Shown one piece after another: positions 25,582 to 35,922 of a DNA stretch of 56,413 nucleotides (its first letter is position 1; each line of letters opens with the position of its first letter). This DNA comes from Leptospiraceae bacterium. GTDB lineage: Bacteria; Spirochaetota; Leptospiria; Leptospirales; Leptospiraceae. The translations under genes were made by a program, and so were the position numbers. The stretch covers positions 1-56,413 of the forward strand of contig JADJSX010000032.1 of NCBI GenBank assembly GCA_016711485.1, written 5' to 3'. The notes beneath the pieces were generated by a model. It did no database searches, had not been told where the DNA came from, and saw only the letters and a list, made by a program, of their open reading frames with translations.

Positions 25582-25862
25582 GCCTAACAAAGCGTGATCT
25601 GCTACGAGGCAAGAAAAGATTTGCCTCTTGCTCCGAGTCTGCTTAATTGTAGTAGAAGATTTTTTAGTTCTAAGAAGACCATGCAAAAAATACGCCTTCG
25701 CTCCAGTCACGGAAAATTGCAAGAAGAAGCAATTTCCGTGCCTTCCGCTCAGTCATATTTTGTTGCTAGTATTTGTAGACTCGGAGACATTGAAATAAAA
25801 TGAAAAAAGTGCTACCGCATTTTTCCATTTTATTTCAACGTCAGATACGCAAAACGTTAGGC
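25582..25862 (+). repeat. attC site of cassette 12 (type A, CGAGTCT subfamily)
   Basis: GCCTAAC at the left, GTTAGGC at the right. Outer arms GCGTGATCTG/CAGATACGC, first hairpin GAGGCAA/TTGCCTC, last hairpin TTGAAATAAAATG with its complement, as in the site at 2079. Confidence 0.9.
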
Positions 25863-25947
25863 GGCATTTGCTGGCGTGGCGTGAGTTTCTTTGTAAGAAT
25901 TTTACTGCGTAGTAAATGTCGCTGTTTAAATACAAGGAGCGACGTCT

Positions 25948-26331
25948 ATGAAAAAGACAATATTTTTAATACTGCTAATTCAAGCAGTTTTCTTACAAAG
26001 CTGTGCAGCAATGTTTTCTGGAACAAAGGAAACAATCAACGTTCGAAGTAACGAACCAGGAACCACTTTGTTCCTAAATGAAATGGAAATAGGTCGTGAT
26101 TCTGCAGTCACTGTAGTTTCCAAAAAGCAAGACCTAAGATTAAGAGCGAGTAAAAAAGGATGCAGTGATGCACAAGCAGTAGGTCCAAGATCTCTTAATG
26201 CGCTTACTTTTCTAGGCGTATTTATTGATTTCGGAGTCATCACAATATTCGTAATTGATTGGTTGGCAACTGGCGCAATATGGTCATTTGACCAAACTAA
26301 TTTTGTTATTACTCCTAATTGCGGAAACTAA
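25948..26331 (+). CDS. Predicted lipoprotein
   Basis: The product is 127 residues with a signal peptide (MKKTIFLILLIQAVF) and lipobox LQSC, so cysteine 19 should be lipid-modified. The mature part contains a PEGA-like strand repeat (GTTLFLNEMEIGRDSAVTVV) and a hydrophobic segment near 90-110. AAGGAG precedes the ATG by nine bases. A decayed copy lies at 54313 in the paralogous cassette. The role is unknown; it shares its cassette with an Rpn gene that has its own promoter. Confidence 0.7.
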   Translation: MKKTIFLILLIQAVFLQSCAAMFSGTKETINVRSNEPGTTLFLNEMEIGRDSAVTVVSKKQDLRLRASKKGCSDAQAVGPRSLNALTFLGVFIDFGVITIFVIDWLATGAIWSFDQTNFVITPNCGN

Positions 26332-26410
26332 ATTAAGAGACTTTTAAAAATCAGCCTTTTAGGATTAAGAAATTAGTCACAAACTGGCTTGATTTTATTG
26401 TTAAATCCTC

Positions 26411-26439
26411 TTGACAATTTCTAAACAAGCATAAACAGT
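26411..26439 (+). promoter_or_regulatory. Promoter of second Rpn gene, leaderless type
   Basis: TTGACA at 26411-26416, 17-base spacer, AACAGT at 26434-26439, and the ATG at 26446, where the transcript should begin. Sequence closely follows the promoter at 1155. Confidence 0.6.
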
Positions 26440-26445
26440 AAAGCT

Positions 26446-27279
26446 ATGAAATTTGCTGACCCAAAAAACGATGTTGCATTCAGAAAAATTTTTGGAAATG
26501 AAGGTAAGAAAGTTATTCTTATTTCCTTTTTAAATTCTGTATTAAATTTAGAAGGAGATAAGAAAATTATTCACTTGGATTTTCTTACAACATTTCAACT
26601 TCCAAGAATTACTGGACTTAAAACGTCTATTATTGATGTGAAAGTAAAAGATCAAATGGGAAATACTTTCCTTGTCGAAATGCAATTGAGTGAAGTTATT
26701 GGCTTTGATAAAAGAGTTCAATATTATGTTTCAAAAGAATACTCTTCCCAAATAGAAAAGGGAGATGAATACTATAAACTTACACCAGTAGTGCTTGTTG
26801 GAATTTTAGAATTTGATTATTTTGAGGGTAATAACTATTTGACCCGTCACTTAATACAAAATGTGGAAACAGGGAAGAATGAATTAAAAGATATTAGCTT
26901 TAATTTTATTGAGTTACCCAAATTCAAAAAAGAGTTAAACGACTGTAAAACCCTAACTGATAAATGGATTTATTTTATTAAGAATGCAGAGAACTTAAAC
27001 GTAATTCCGTCAAATGTTGACGATGAAGGATTGAAGGAAGCATATTCCGAGTCAGACAAACATAATTGGACTAAAGAAGAACTGGATAATTACGATTACT
27101 TTTTAATGAGAGAGCAAGATGAAAAAGGAAAAGTAGAATTAGCCGAGAAAAGAGCTGAGGAAAGAGCAGAAAAAAGAAAAACTTTAGAAATAGCAAAAAA
27201 ATTTAAGCAAGCCGGAGTTGATAATAAAACTATATCTAGTTCAACTGGTTTGAATATCGAAGAAATTGAAAAGTTATAA
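26446..27279 (+). CDS. Rpn/PD-(D/E)XK nuclease family 'transposase', copy 2
   Basis: The product is 277 residues and aligns with the protein at 1189 over its whole length, with the same D64 and E78-x-Q80 centre (IIDVKVKD, LVEMQLSE). The tail differs slightly: a longer acidic coil (AEKRAEERAEKRKTLEIAKK) precedes GLNIEEIEKL. No ribosome binding site is present and the ATG is at the predicted transcript start. The family is linked to DNA cleavage and recombination; a defence role is possible. It is intact, unlike the copy at 54804. Confidence 0.85.
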   Translation: MKFADPKNDVAFRKIFGNEGKKVILISFLNSVLNLEGDKKIIHLDFLTTFQLPRITGLKTSIIDVKVKDQMGNTFLVEMQLSEVIGFDKRVQYYVSKEYSSQIEKGDEYYKLTPVVLVGILEFDYFEGNNYLTRHLIQNVETGKNELKDISFNFIELPKFKKELNDCKTLTDKWIYFIKNAENLNVIPSNVDDEGLKEAYSESDKHNWTKEELDNYDYFLMREQDEKGKVELAEKRAEERAEKRKTLEIAKKFKQAGVDNKTISSSTGLNIEEIEKL

Positions 27280-27345
27280 ATCCAATCTAAGTATCATTGA
27301 AAGAAATAGAAATACTTTATTGTAATACACACGCCAGCAAACACC

Positions 27346-27642
27346 GCCTAACTGCGAGTATCCACTGCGGTAACGGACTATATCGGATGCTGTCCGTCAC
27401 CTTGCTCCAAGCCGGCATAGTCGTGTTAGTCAAACTTTGTAGTATTTTTGTTGAACTTATGCAAGTCCAGTGCCTTCGTTCCGGTCACAAAACTTGCAAG
27501 AGAATAATGCAAGTTTTGCGCCCTACACTCAGTCACGGGACTTGCTAGTAGTTGGTCGGCTTGGAGACATGACTTTGAAACTCAAAAGGTGCTACCGCAC
27601 TTTCGAGTTTCAAAGTCACGTCGGATACTCTTAACGTTATGC
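27346..27642 (+). repeat. attC site of cassette 13 (type A, CAAGCC subfamily)
   Basis: GCCTAAC at the left, GTTATGC at the right. First hairpin GGTAACGGAC/GTCCGTCACC, last hairpin GACTTTGAAACTC type. The cassette ends pair over 20-25 bases, with differences at positions 10 and 11. Confidence 0.9.
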
Positions 27643-28310
27643 GAAATAACTCGCGAATTTTTATTTTGGTGGTATTTTTTAAGAAAAGAATGAAATTTTG
27701 TGGCGGGGATTTCGTTTTAGTTTGGTATTAAGAATTTAAAAATGGTTGTAAAAAGACTGGAAGATAGAAATTTTCTTTAGAAGTCAATTCGGTAGGTTAA
27801 TACAAGGCTTTTCGATTATTACTTTAGAAAAACGGTTTTCATGTGGTAAAGGACTTTTATGCTCTTTCGGTTTGAAATACGCTTAGAAGTTCTTGAAATA
27901 TATCGGACTAAAAAAGCTAAACCGTAAGTTAGTTTAAATTTACTGATTTAAAAAAACTGGTTCTCGCTCCTAAAAAAATTTGTTTTATTTGACAGACTTT
28001 TTCTCGAAGTAAAATGGATTTGCCGTTCTTTTGATTTATTCTTTTGGACTTTTTACTTTAGAAAGAAACAATTTGTATTTGTATGACTGTTCACCGTTCT
28101 TGATGGATAAGTTGTATTAGCCTTACACGTTCTTTCGTAATAAAAAAATTGGAATATTCATTTTCAAAAAGTCTTTTTTTTACTTGCAGTTTATTGTACA
28201 AAGTTTACCAATAGTAAGCGCCCGAATTAGCTTGACTAAAAGAGTCTGTCGTATTAGTTTTTTCTTTATTGTCTAACTTTATCGAAGTAGTGCGAGTTAA
28301 TCCGCATAAC
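27636..28310. other. Gene cassette without an open reading frame
   Basis: About 670 bp with no convincing gene on either strand. It is AT-rich; near the right end ACCAATAGTAAGCGCCCG resembles the AAACATATAGTAAACGCG stretch of the repeated geneless cassettes, which hints at common descent. The cassette ends pair (GTTATGCG...TAACTCGC) with differences at positions 9 and 11. Confidence 0.55.
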
Positions 28311-28529
28311 TTAGCGTGAGCCACTGCGAGAGTGAACGATGTTTTGGATTCTGTTCACTCTCTTGCTCCGAGACTGCTATACTGGACTTGTCAGACTCTT
28401 TTGTTCTATGAAGGATAACGCATATTACGCGCCACGAACTGATGTGTCACGTAATATGCATCGTGTAGGTAGTCTCGGAGACATGCCCCTCCCCTTGCCG
28501 CCGCACGTCGGCTACGCATAACGTTAGGT
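28304..28529 (+). repeat. attC site of cassette 14 (type A, short CGAGACT subfamily)
   Basis: GCATAAC at the left, GTTAGGT at the right. Outer arms GCGTGAGCC/GGCTACGC replace GAGTATCC/GGATACTC, again with one unpaired G. Central arm CGAGACT/AGTCTCG encloses GCATATTACG/CGTAATATGC, fully paired here. The last hairpin is short and GC-rich. Confidence 0.85.
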
Positions 28530-28665
28530 GAAAAACTGCGAAACAAAATTAATTGAAGGCATTTTAATTGTCTTTCTGAATGACAATTATGAATCAAATT
28601 CTTAAAATCTTAAAACTAGACAAAGAAGGACATATGACAACAAAAGAAAAATAATCAGAATCTTA

Positions 28666-29433
28666 ATGGGAATTCTCATTGCAATTTCAGTCATTACATG
28701 TAAGAAAGAAACAAATTCAGAAACACAAACAAATACTATAAGCAGTGAATCTAAACCAGATACACAAACGACTAACTCGGATAATAAAACCTATAAGTAC
28801 GTAATTGCGAAATCAGGTCTTAAACTAAGAGAAGCAACTGATACAAAAAGTAAAGTCCTTACAACGATTCCATTTAACACGCAAGTCGAAGTAATCGGCG
28901 AACAAGAAGGAGAAGAAGTGACCAAAGGAAAATCAAATCTTTGGTTTCAAATCAGTTACGATGGAATAGAAGGATTTGCCTACGGAGAATTTTTGAGTGA
29001 CTTCTCCAATCTAGTAAAAATTCCAGATTACTTAATTGGAGAATATTTAGAAACAACTCCAAAGGATACTTCGTGTCGATCAGATATGTCATCGACTTTA
29101 TATATCCGAGAAGGGATTATAATTTGTGTATTAGGAGAAACGGGACAAGTATTAAGTACATGCATACCAGAAAAAATTGTCGAAGAGAGTTCAAAAGTGA
29201 AAATGAATTGTTTAAAAAATCCGAATGAAACCACGGTGAAGAAATTATTAGGTTCTCCCATTGCTGGCGTTGACTTACAATTCTTACCAGTTCCTAATGA
29301 ATATATACTTGAAATTAAATCACCGTCTTTACTTAAAGCCTCATGCCATTCTAATGGTTCGGTAGATTTTCTCAGTAAAGTAGAATATTTAAAATTGCCA
29401 CTTTGCCAGAATTACAATGATTTTATTCCTTAA
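28666..29433 (+). CDS. SH3-domain lipoprotein, copy 1
   Basis: The product is 255 residues from the ATG at 28666, beginning with a short signal segment (MGILIAISVITC) whose lipobox cysteine is followed by a threonine/serine-rich linker. An SH3b-like domain follows at about 45-105 (YKYVIAKSGLKLREATDTKS, then WFQISYDGIEGFAYG). The C-terminal 140 residues contain several cysteines and no known domain. An upstream ATG at 28633 runs into a stop after MTTKEK, whereas copy 2 has the longer intact signal start, so the N-terminus has lost about ten residues by a frameshift. Probably a cell-envelope protein. Confidence 0.7.
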   Translation: MGILIAISVITCKKETNSETQTNTISSESKPDTQTTNSDNKTYKYVIAKSGLKLREATDTKSKVLTTIPFNTQVEVIGEQEGEEVTKGKSNLWFQISYDGIEGFAYGEFLSDFSNLVKIPDYLIGEYLETTPKDTSCRSDMSSTLYIREGIIICVLGETGQVLSTCIPEKIVEESSKVKMNCLKNPNETTVKKLLGSPIAGVDLQFLPVPNEYILEIKSPSLLKASCHSNGSVDFLSKVEYLKLPLCQNYNDFIP

Positions 29434-29597
29434 AATTCTTCCTTTTGGTATAAAAAAAATCAACAAATGTTATTGAATAATCAAATTTAAGTCTGTATAT
29501 AAATAAATTCCGCTATTTTTCATAAAAGGGTATTCCCAAAAAAAGAGTATTCAAAATTAAATCGGAATTTACTTTTGGGAATTGGTATATAGCTAAG

Positions 29598-30360
29598 ATG
29601 AAAGGAGAAACGAGAATGCAATTTACGACAAAAGAAAAAACAATCACAATCTTAATGGGAATCCTCATTGCAATTTCAGTCATTACATGTAAGAAAGAAA
29701 CAAATTCAGAAACACAAACAAATACTATAAGCAGTGAATCTAAACCAGATACACAAACGACTAACTCGGATACTAAAACCTATAAGTATGTAATTGCGAA
29801 ATCAGGTCTTAAACTGAGGGAAGCAACTGATACAAAAAGTAAAGTACTCACAACGATTCCATTTAATACGCAAGTGGAAGTAATTGGCGAACAAGAAGGA
29901 GAAGAAGTAACTAAAGGAAAACCAACTACTTGGTTTCAAATTACCAACGAAGGAATGGAAGGATTTGCCTATGGTGGATTTTTTAAGTGACCTGCCAGAT
30001 TTTCCTTTATTACCAGAACAATTTGAATCTATAAATTTTAAAACTACATATTATAATGGAAATCAAAATACTAAAATTCTAATTCACTCAGACAAAACAG
30101 TTACGGGAGAAGATACTGAATACAACGGTTGCGACTATATAATTGAATCTGGAAAATGGAGTGCTAACGATTCAGAAAAATATATTAAACTCAGCACAAA
30201 AGGATATATCGACGAGTGTTTGGGTAGAAACGGCAGACGACCCCAATCTAATATTTATATTTTAAAAATGAATCGCTCATTTGATGGCTCTCAAGGCTGG
30301 ACTTGCAACCAAGGAAAGTTCAATGAAGAATATGCAGTGATTTGTGATATGGATAAATGA
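29598..30360 (+). pseudogene. SH3-domain lipoprotein, copy 2, frameshifted
   Basis: The first frame (29598-29990) gives the complete signal peptide and SH3b domain, nearly identical to copy 1, and stops just after GFAYGGFFK. The second frame (overlapping from 29965 to 30360) continues LSDLPDFPLL and carries the C-terminal part. In copy 1 the equivalent junction reads through (FAYGEFLSDF). A run of six T at about 29979-29984 holds one T too many, so this is a frameshift, a sequencing error or a slippery site. Confidence 0.65.
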
Positions 30361-31055
30361 TGAAAACTTTTCTTTATCTAATTTTATTCTTTAGTTTATC
30401 AAAGCAAATATTAGCAAATGATTTGATTGGTGAATACTTTTGGGCTAGCTATAAAAAACAAAGCAATGATTATAAAGAGCGCTTAGAGGAAATGAATAAA
30501 TTAGCTCAGCCTGGTCCGATATTGATTTACAAAGTGAACAATATTTATGTAGATTTGAGTGAAATTGACTGCTTCGATCCGTCATGTCCTGCTGAATCAC
30601 CCGTAGTAAACTCATTTGCCGTAGCGGACGCAGGAAAACTTCGATTTCAAAAAATAATCTCAAAGCAAATTGCTTATGAATGTGATGACAGTGATTATTT
30701 TATTAAGCATTGCAGTTCCAATGTGGTAAACGTAAATTTTGATTTGTATCTGAATCCTATTGAAGAAAAAGATATAAAGCATCTAAAAGTTTACCAAGAC
30801 GAATTTGCTATCATTAAAGAACTCAGGAAATATAAAATTTCTGCGGAATATGATGATATTCCCGTAAAAAAAATATTAACGAAAACAATTCTGTACAATC
30901 CGAAAACACTGAAAGAATCCTTTGTACTGAGTAAAGGAACTTTGATTGCTATCAGAAAAAATAAAAAAATCAAAAACCAATATTACATGGCGGGTACGGG
31001 AATGGGAGTAGCTGGACTAATAAAAATTTCCGATTTCAAGAAGAATCTGAAATGA
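30357..31055 (+). CDS. Exported hypothetical protein
   Basis: The product is 232 residues with a signal peptide (MMKTFLYLILFFSLSKQILA) and likely cleavage after ILA. The mature protein has four cysteines (CFDPSC, CDD, HCSS) that may form disulphides in the periplasm. Its ATG overlaps the stop of the preceding SH3 lipoprotein, so it is translationally coupled to it. No family is recognised. Confidence 0.65.
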   Translation: MMKTFLYLILFFSLSKQILANDLIGEYFWASYKKQSNDYKERLEEMNKLAQPGPILIYKVNNIYVDLSEIDCFDPSCPAESPVVNSFAVADAGKLRFQKIISKQIAYECDDSDYFIKHCSSNVVNVNFDLYLNPIEEKDIKHLKVYQDEFAIIKELRKYKISAEYDDIPVKKILTKTILYNPKTLKESFVLSKGTLIAIRKNKKIKNQYYMAGTGMGVAGLIKISDFKKNLK

Positions 31056-31073
31056 CTTTAATCGCAGTTCTTC

Positions 31074-31372
31074 ACCTAACTGCGAGTATCCGCTAAGAGA
31101 GTGAACTATATTCGGAAGCTGTTCACTCTCTTGCTCCGAGCCGGCTTAATTGTGAAAGTGAAAATTTTTAGTATATTTGTCAGACTCATGCAAGTCCAGT
31201 GCCTTCACTACTGTCACGAAACTTGCAGAGAAGAGCAAGTTTTCGTGCCATCCGTTCAGTCACAGGACATTGCTAGTTGTTGTTGGCTCGGAGACATTGA
31301 GAAAATGGAAAGAAAAATGCTTGGGGCATTTTCTTCCCATTTTCTCAACGTCGGATACTCTTAACGTTAGGC
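31074..31372 (+). repeat. attC site of cassette 15 (type A, CGAGCC subfamily)
   Basis: ACCTAAC at the left, GTTAGGC at the right. First hairpin AGAGAGTGAAC/GTTCACTCTCT, last hairpin TTGAGAAAATGG type. Cassette 15 ends pair over 19 bases except position 11. Confidence 0.9.
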
Positions 31373-31418
31373 GAAAGAACTGGCTTAAAAATTTTAATAA
31401 ATTCGAGGAGAGTCTGTT

Positions 31419-32368
31419 TTGAAAAACGATGTATTTGCTTTAAAAAATAACGAACTTATACACATTGAAAAAGCAATTAGAGGAGAATCTGGATATTGTT
31501 GCTGTAAATGTAAAGAAGAGCTTATTGTAAGAGATGGAGAAAAGAATATTAAACATTTTAGCCATAAACAAGATTCTAATTGTAAAGGTGGTCTTGAAAC
31601 TTCTATTCATCTATTTGCAAAACAAGTTTTATCAAAGAATAAAAAATAAATTTAGCAAGTCTTGATATAAATAAAATTAATCAAGGTGATTTATATGAGT
31701 TTGATGAAGTCATTTGTGAAGATTCATTTGAAGGTATAAAACCAGACATAACAACATTCAAAAATGGACAGAGATTATTTATTGAAATTACGGTGACTCA
31801 TAAAATCGAAGACAGTAAAAAAAATAAAATTCGTGAAAAGATAAAAATTCCTACTATTGAAATTTATTTAGAGAATGAATTTTACGACGAAGAAAAATTA
31901 GAAAATAGAATCATTAATTCTTTGTATAGAAAGGAATGGATATATTATGACAACTATAAGCTCAATGAAGAAATTAATAGTTTAAAAGAGGAAATTAATA
32001 ATTTACAAAGTGAAAAAAGAAAATTAATTCGAGATTATAATAATCTAAAAGACGAATGGGCTACAGAGGAAGTAGCTTTAAGAAAAGCAAGAGAAGATTA
32101 TGAAGGAATGTCTCGAATGGCTGATAAAGGTAAACTTACTTCTGAATACGTTGGGACTGGTTCAACCTCACCGAAAGAAAGAAATGCAAGATATATCTAC
32201 CTTTGGCTAGATAAAGTTAAGCTTATGATACTTCCTACAAATGATAGAGGTCAGATTTCTTTAAAAATGTGGAAAAGGAAAACAGAAATTAATACTTATT
32301 ATGGAACAGAGGTTTATAATATTGCGATAGATAAAGATGTTTATCCTGATATTGTAGAAAATAAATAA
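31419..32368 (+). pseudogene. CoiA-like nuclease gene, frameshifted
   Basis: The gene begins with TTG at 31419, eight bases after GAGGAG. The first frame carries a cysteine/histidine cluster (YCCCKCKEEL, then NIKHFSHK) typical of the CoiA-like N-terminus and stops at 31649. Past an A-run at about 31637-31643 the other frame reads INLASLDINKINQGDLYEFD and continues with KPDITTF and LFIEITVTH, a PD-(D/E)XK-like centre, then a coiled coil and a C-terminal domain ending at 32368. One indel in the A-run breaks an otherwise continuous protein of about 315 residues. CoiA-like proteins act on single-stranded DNA during uptake; here a defence role is as likely. Confidence 0.65.
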
Positions 32369-32370
32369 CA

Positions 32371-32396
32371 CTTCCTAGACCTCGTGTCTTAGAAGT
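32371..32396. repeat. GAC-N-TC-GTGTC palindrome, right-end copy
   Basis: CTTCCTAGAC-CTCGT-GTCTTAGAAG, an imperfect 10-base stem directly after the CoiA-like gene. This cassette has no left-end partner. Confidence 0.6.
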
Positions 32397-32424
32397 ATCT
32401 TGCAGGAGTAGAGCCAGTTCCTTC

Positions 32425-32725
32425 GCCTAACTGCGAGTATCCACTGCGGAGGTGAACTATGTTCGGATGCTGTTCACCTCCTTGCTCCAAGCCGGCATAG
32501 TCGTGTTAGCCATACTTTGTAGTTTATTTGTTGAACTTATGCAAGTCCAGTGCCTTCGTTCCGGTCACAAAACTTGCAAGAGAATAATGCAAGTTTTGCG
32601 CCCTACACTCAGTCACGGGACTTGCTAGTAATAGTTCGGCTTGGAGACATTGAAAAAATGACAAGAAAAATTCTTGGGGAATTTTCTTGTCATTTTTTCA
32701 ACGTCGGATACTCTTAACGTTATGC
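32425..32725 (+). repeat. attC site of cassette 16 (type A, CAAGCC subfamily)
   Basis: GCCTAAC at the left, GTTATGC at the right. First hairpin GGAGGTGAAC/GTTCACCTCC. The last hairpin is unique (TTGAAAAAATGACAAG with CTTGTCATTTTTTCAA), a further paired variant. Confidence 0.9.
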
Positions 32726-33445
32726 GCAATGCCTCGCTATATTTCATTTAGTTAATCCAACAGATTGTAGAAGAATGGAAAAAGATTGTTTTTTATGGCT
32801 GGATTCGAAAAATAATGTGAAACGCAGGATTTACGATTGTTTTAAATAAAATTGAAAGGAGTTCTGATTTTGGACTTTTCTTATGAGAAATACAGATTAG
32901 AAATTTGAAAGACGTAGTAATTACTTTTAAGATGAAGGAAATAAATTTTGCAATATTGAAAAGGATTAGCTTTTAAACTTAAGCTGGATAATAAGAATTA
33001 TCCGAGACTCTTTTGGTATTTTAAGAACTGCTTTGTATCTTTAAGTTTAAAAATTAAATAAAAATATAAGAATAAAAATATTAAATATAATCTGGATAAT
33101 AAGAATTATCCGAAACTTTATTGATATTTTAAGAATTACTATTAGAATCAAACAAGTTGCACTTTGGGTTTAAGTATGACTGAATAGAATTCTTCAATTG
33201 ACTTTCTATTTCTAAGTTTGCCCGCATAGAATTATGAAACATTTTTTGATTCTAAGCCTTCCTATTTATTTGTAGAAAGAAATTTTCAAGAATCGCATTA
33301 ACTTAAAGTTTTTTTAGTTGAAGTTTTTTATCATAGGTAAACATATAGTAAACGCGTGGACGGAAATTACTTGCTAGATTTTATCGAGTTACGAGTTTAG
33401 TTCTTGTCAGATTTTATCGGAGTCGTCCGAGGCAAAGCGCATAAC
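32719..33445. other. Geneless cassette family, copy 2
   Basis: Near-identical to 15083-15810, including the duplicated GGATAAT-AAG-AATTATCC hairpins and the right-end AAACATATAGTAAACGCG stretch. A few point changes and single-base indels separate the copies; none opens a reading frame. Confidence 0.65.
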
Positions 33446-33736
33446 TGCGAGTATCCACTGCGGAGGTGAACAATGTTCGGAAGCTGTTCACCTCCTTGCT
33501 CCAAGCCGGCATAGTTGTATTAGCCACACTTTGTAGTATTTTTGTTGAACTTATGCAAGTCCAGTGCCTTCGTTCCGGTCACAAAACTTGCAAGAGAATA
33601 ATGCAAGTTTTGCGCCCTACACTCAGTCACGGGACTTGCTAGTAGTTGGTCGGCTTGGAGACATGACTTTGAAACTCAAAAGGTGCTACCGCACTTTCGA
33701 GTTTCAAAGTCACGTCGGATACTCTTAACGTTAGGC
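33439..33736 (+). repeat. attC site of cassette 17 (type A, CAAGCC subfamily)
   Basis: GCATAAC at the left, GTTAGGC at the right. First hairpin GGAGGTGAAC/GTTCACCTCC, last hairpin GACTTTGAAACTC type. Confidence 0.9.
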
Positions 33737-34606
33737 GAAAGGCAGAGCGATTTAAAAAAGAATAAGAGAGGGAATGTAAATGATAGATATTCAACCGGAT
33801 AAGCAGAATATAGATAGAGTATTTTCTAATACTACGTACTATATAGATTTTTACCAGAGACAGTATAAATGGAATGAGATACCTGTAAAAAGACTTTTAG
33901 AAGATATACTTTATAAGTTCAATGAAGAATACCAAAAATTCAAAGATTCGGATATAGCCTTAGACCAACTTATTCCAAATTATTCATGGTATTACCTAAA
34001 TACATACGTCACGAATAAAGTCGGAGGGAAAATATTTGTCGTAGATGGGCAACAACGTTTAACAACAATTACTTTGCTTCTCATAAAGTTGCGTCATCTA
34101 GCAAATAAAATGAATTCTGACTTAGAAGATTGGTTAAAAAATAAAATTATGGGGCATAGTGGATTTAAAAAAGAATTTTGGATGAACCATGAAGCACATA
34201 AAGAAACTCTACAAAATCTATTCGATGGGGTTGAATTTAAAAAAGTTAAGGCTGATAGCGGCATAACAGCTCAGAATATGTTAAATAATTATATAATAAT
34301 TTCCAAATGGTTGGATACTGAGTTACAAGATAAACACAGAGTAGAATCATTTGTATTCTTTTTTCTAAATAGACTAGTACTAATAAATTTAGACGTATCA
34401 CAGACAGAAGTCCCGATGGTTTTTGAAGTAATAAATGATAGAGGTATAAAGCTTAAACCGTATGAAATTCTGAAAGGAAAATTACTTGGACAAGTTAATA
34501 AAGATGAATTAGAACAATTGAATCTTAATGAACTTTGGGAAACACAAGTTACTAAACTAATGTCTTAGTTCAGCGAAAAACGGATTTTTCAATACTCAAA
34601 AATAAG

Positions 34607-35524
34607 CTAAGCCGCTACAGGGCTGTTAACCTCAAAAACTGTTTTCGCATTGATTGAGTATTCTTTTCGTTTCTGTTTTCCTTCAAGCAATTTTCGCTTT
34701 CGTTCTGATAAAATAGAATCTCTTCGACCTTCGATGACGTCCATTGGAGCAACATAATCTATGGACGAATGAAGTCGTTCATAGTTGTAAAAATGAATCC
34801 ATTCGCCAATTTCTTTCTTTATTTGCTCCAAAGTGAATTTAGGCATATCACGAATAGCCTCTGACTTAATAGTTCCATGAAAGCGTTCTAGCTTTCCATT
34901 TGATTGCGGGTGATTCACAGAAGTTCGAACATTCTTCATAGAAAATTCTTTCAGAGTAGCTTTAAACTCGGATGTCAAGAATTGTGAGCCATTATCAGTA
35001 ATCAATCGCGGATTATTAGGATTATTCGCATTTAACCATTTATCACAGGCTCTCCATAAAACGATCTGAGCATCGAAAGACTCCATTCTTGTTCGAATAT
35101 CCCAAGAAAGAATTGCCCTAGAAAATCCATCAAGAACAGAAATCAAAAATACGAATGTCCCTCGAAAATTCACATACGAAATATCTGTATGCCAATGTTC
35201 ATGCACTCGCTTTGGTTGATCAAAGCCTTCTTTCTTAGGCTCTCCTGCAGGTCTAGTCCACTTATTGTTCAATCCAGCATTGACTAAAATTCGATATACA
35301 CTAGATGGAGATAGGGCTACAATATTCTTATCCAACATCATCCAGGCTAATCGAACGTAACCAACACACATATTTTCCTTCTTGAATTCTACAACAGCTT
35401 TCTGCTCATCCGGCGTTGACCAATGACCTTTAGGAATATTAGATTTCCCTTTCTGAACTTTATTTTTCTTCCATTCAGAAAGTTTTTGTGTTTGAAGTCC
35501 TAATAATTCAGAGAGCTTTTTCAT
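34607..35524 (-). CDS. IS3-family transposase OrfB (DDE domain)
   Basis: The product is 305 residues with an rve-type catalytic core: the first D in HTDISYV, the second in ITDNGSQF, and the E in NGKLERFHGTIK, with the expected 35-residue spacing between the last two. The N-terminal part binds DNA. In IS3 elements it is normally made as an OrfAB fusion by -1 frameshifting; here the frames of OrfA and OrfB are separated by about 80 bases from stop to first ATG, so the fusion point would lie at the OrfA end. Confidence 0.88.
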   Translation of the reverse strand: MKKLSELLGLQTQKLSEWKKNKVQKGKSNIPKGHWSTPDEQKAVVEFKKENMCVGYVRLAWMMLDKNIVALSPSSVYRILVNAGLNNKWTRPAGEPKKEGFDQPKRVHEHWHTDISYVNFRGTFVFLISVLDGFSRAILSWDIRTRMESFDAQIVLWRACDKWLNANNPNNPRLITDNGSQFLTSEFKATLKEFSMKNVRTSVNHPQSNGKLERFHGTIKSEAIRDMPKFTLEQIKKEIGEWIHFYNYERLHSSIDYVAPMDVIEGRRDSILSERKRKLLEGKQKRKEYSINAKTVFEVNSPVAA

Positions 35525-35604
35525 GGGGAGACCTGTTTGCTTCTTTAATCTCTCAAGCGTATCAAGTATTTCCTGTCTTAATTCAGGCTTACAGTGATTA
35601 CCCT

Positions 35605-35922
35605 TCAGATGTCCCCAAGTTCTTTTTTTAAGTCAAGTATTTCACCTGTCAGCTCAGCGATAATCTGGTTCTTACGCTCAATTTCTTCTTTATGCTTGGA
35701 CAACAAACGGTCGGTCGCCCGCATCTCTTTCTTGTTCGTTCCAGCTAATGCTTCTCGCCCCGCTTCCAATACCTGTTTTAACCATGTACTAAACATAGTA
35801 GGATGAATATTCTTCTCATCACAAGTGTCAACTAACTTTACTTTATGCAGATGTTCTCTGATTATTCCTATCTTTTCATCCGCACTCCAAAATCTTCTCG
35901 TTCTTTCTTTTGCCTTTTCCAT
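35605..35922 (-). CDS. IS3-family transposase OrfA (HTH)
   Basis: The product is 105 residues: an N-terminal helix-turn-helix (RRFWSADEKIGIIREHLHKV, then TMFSTWLKQ) and a C-terminal leucine-zipper-like helix (RKNQIIAELTGEILDLKKEL). It recognises the element's ends and pairs with OrfB. An AGGAG site is present just upstream on the minus strand. Confidence 0.85.
   Translation of the reverse strand: MEKAKERTRRFWSADEKIGIIREHLHKVKLVDTCDEKNIHPTMFSTWLKQVLEAGREALAGTNKKEMRATDRLLSKHKEEIERKNQIIAELTGEILDLKKELGDI

Noticed and set aside
30445..30973. Minus-strand open frames inside the exported protein gene
   Set aside because: They are opposite a gene with signal peptide and coupled start, and are rich in the serine/phenylalanine bias expected of antisense frames.
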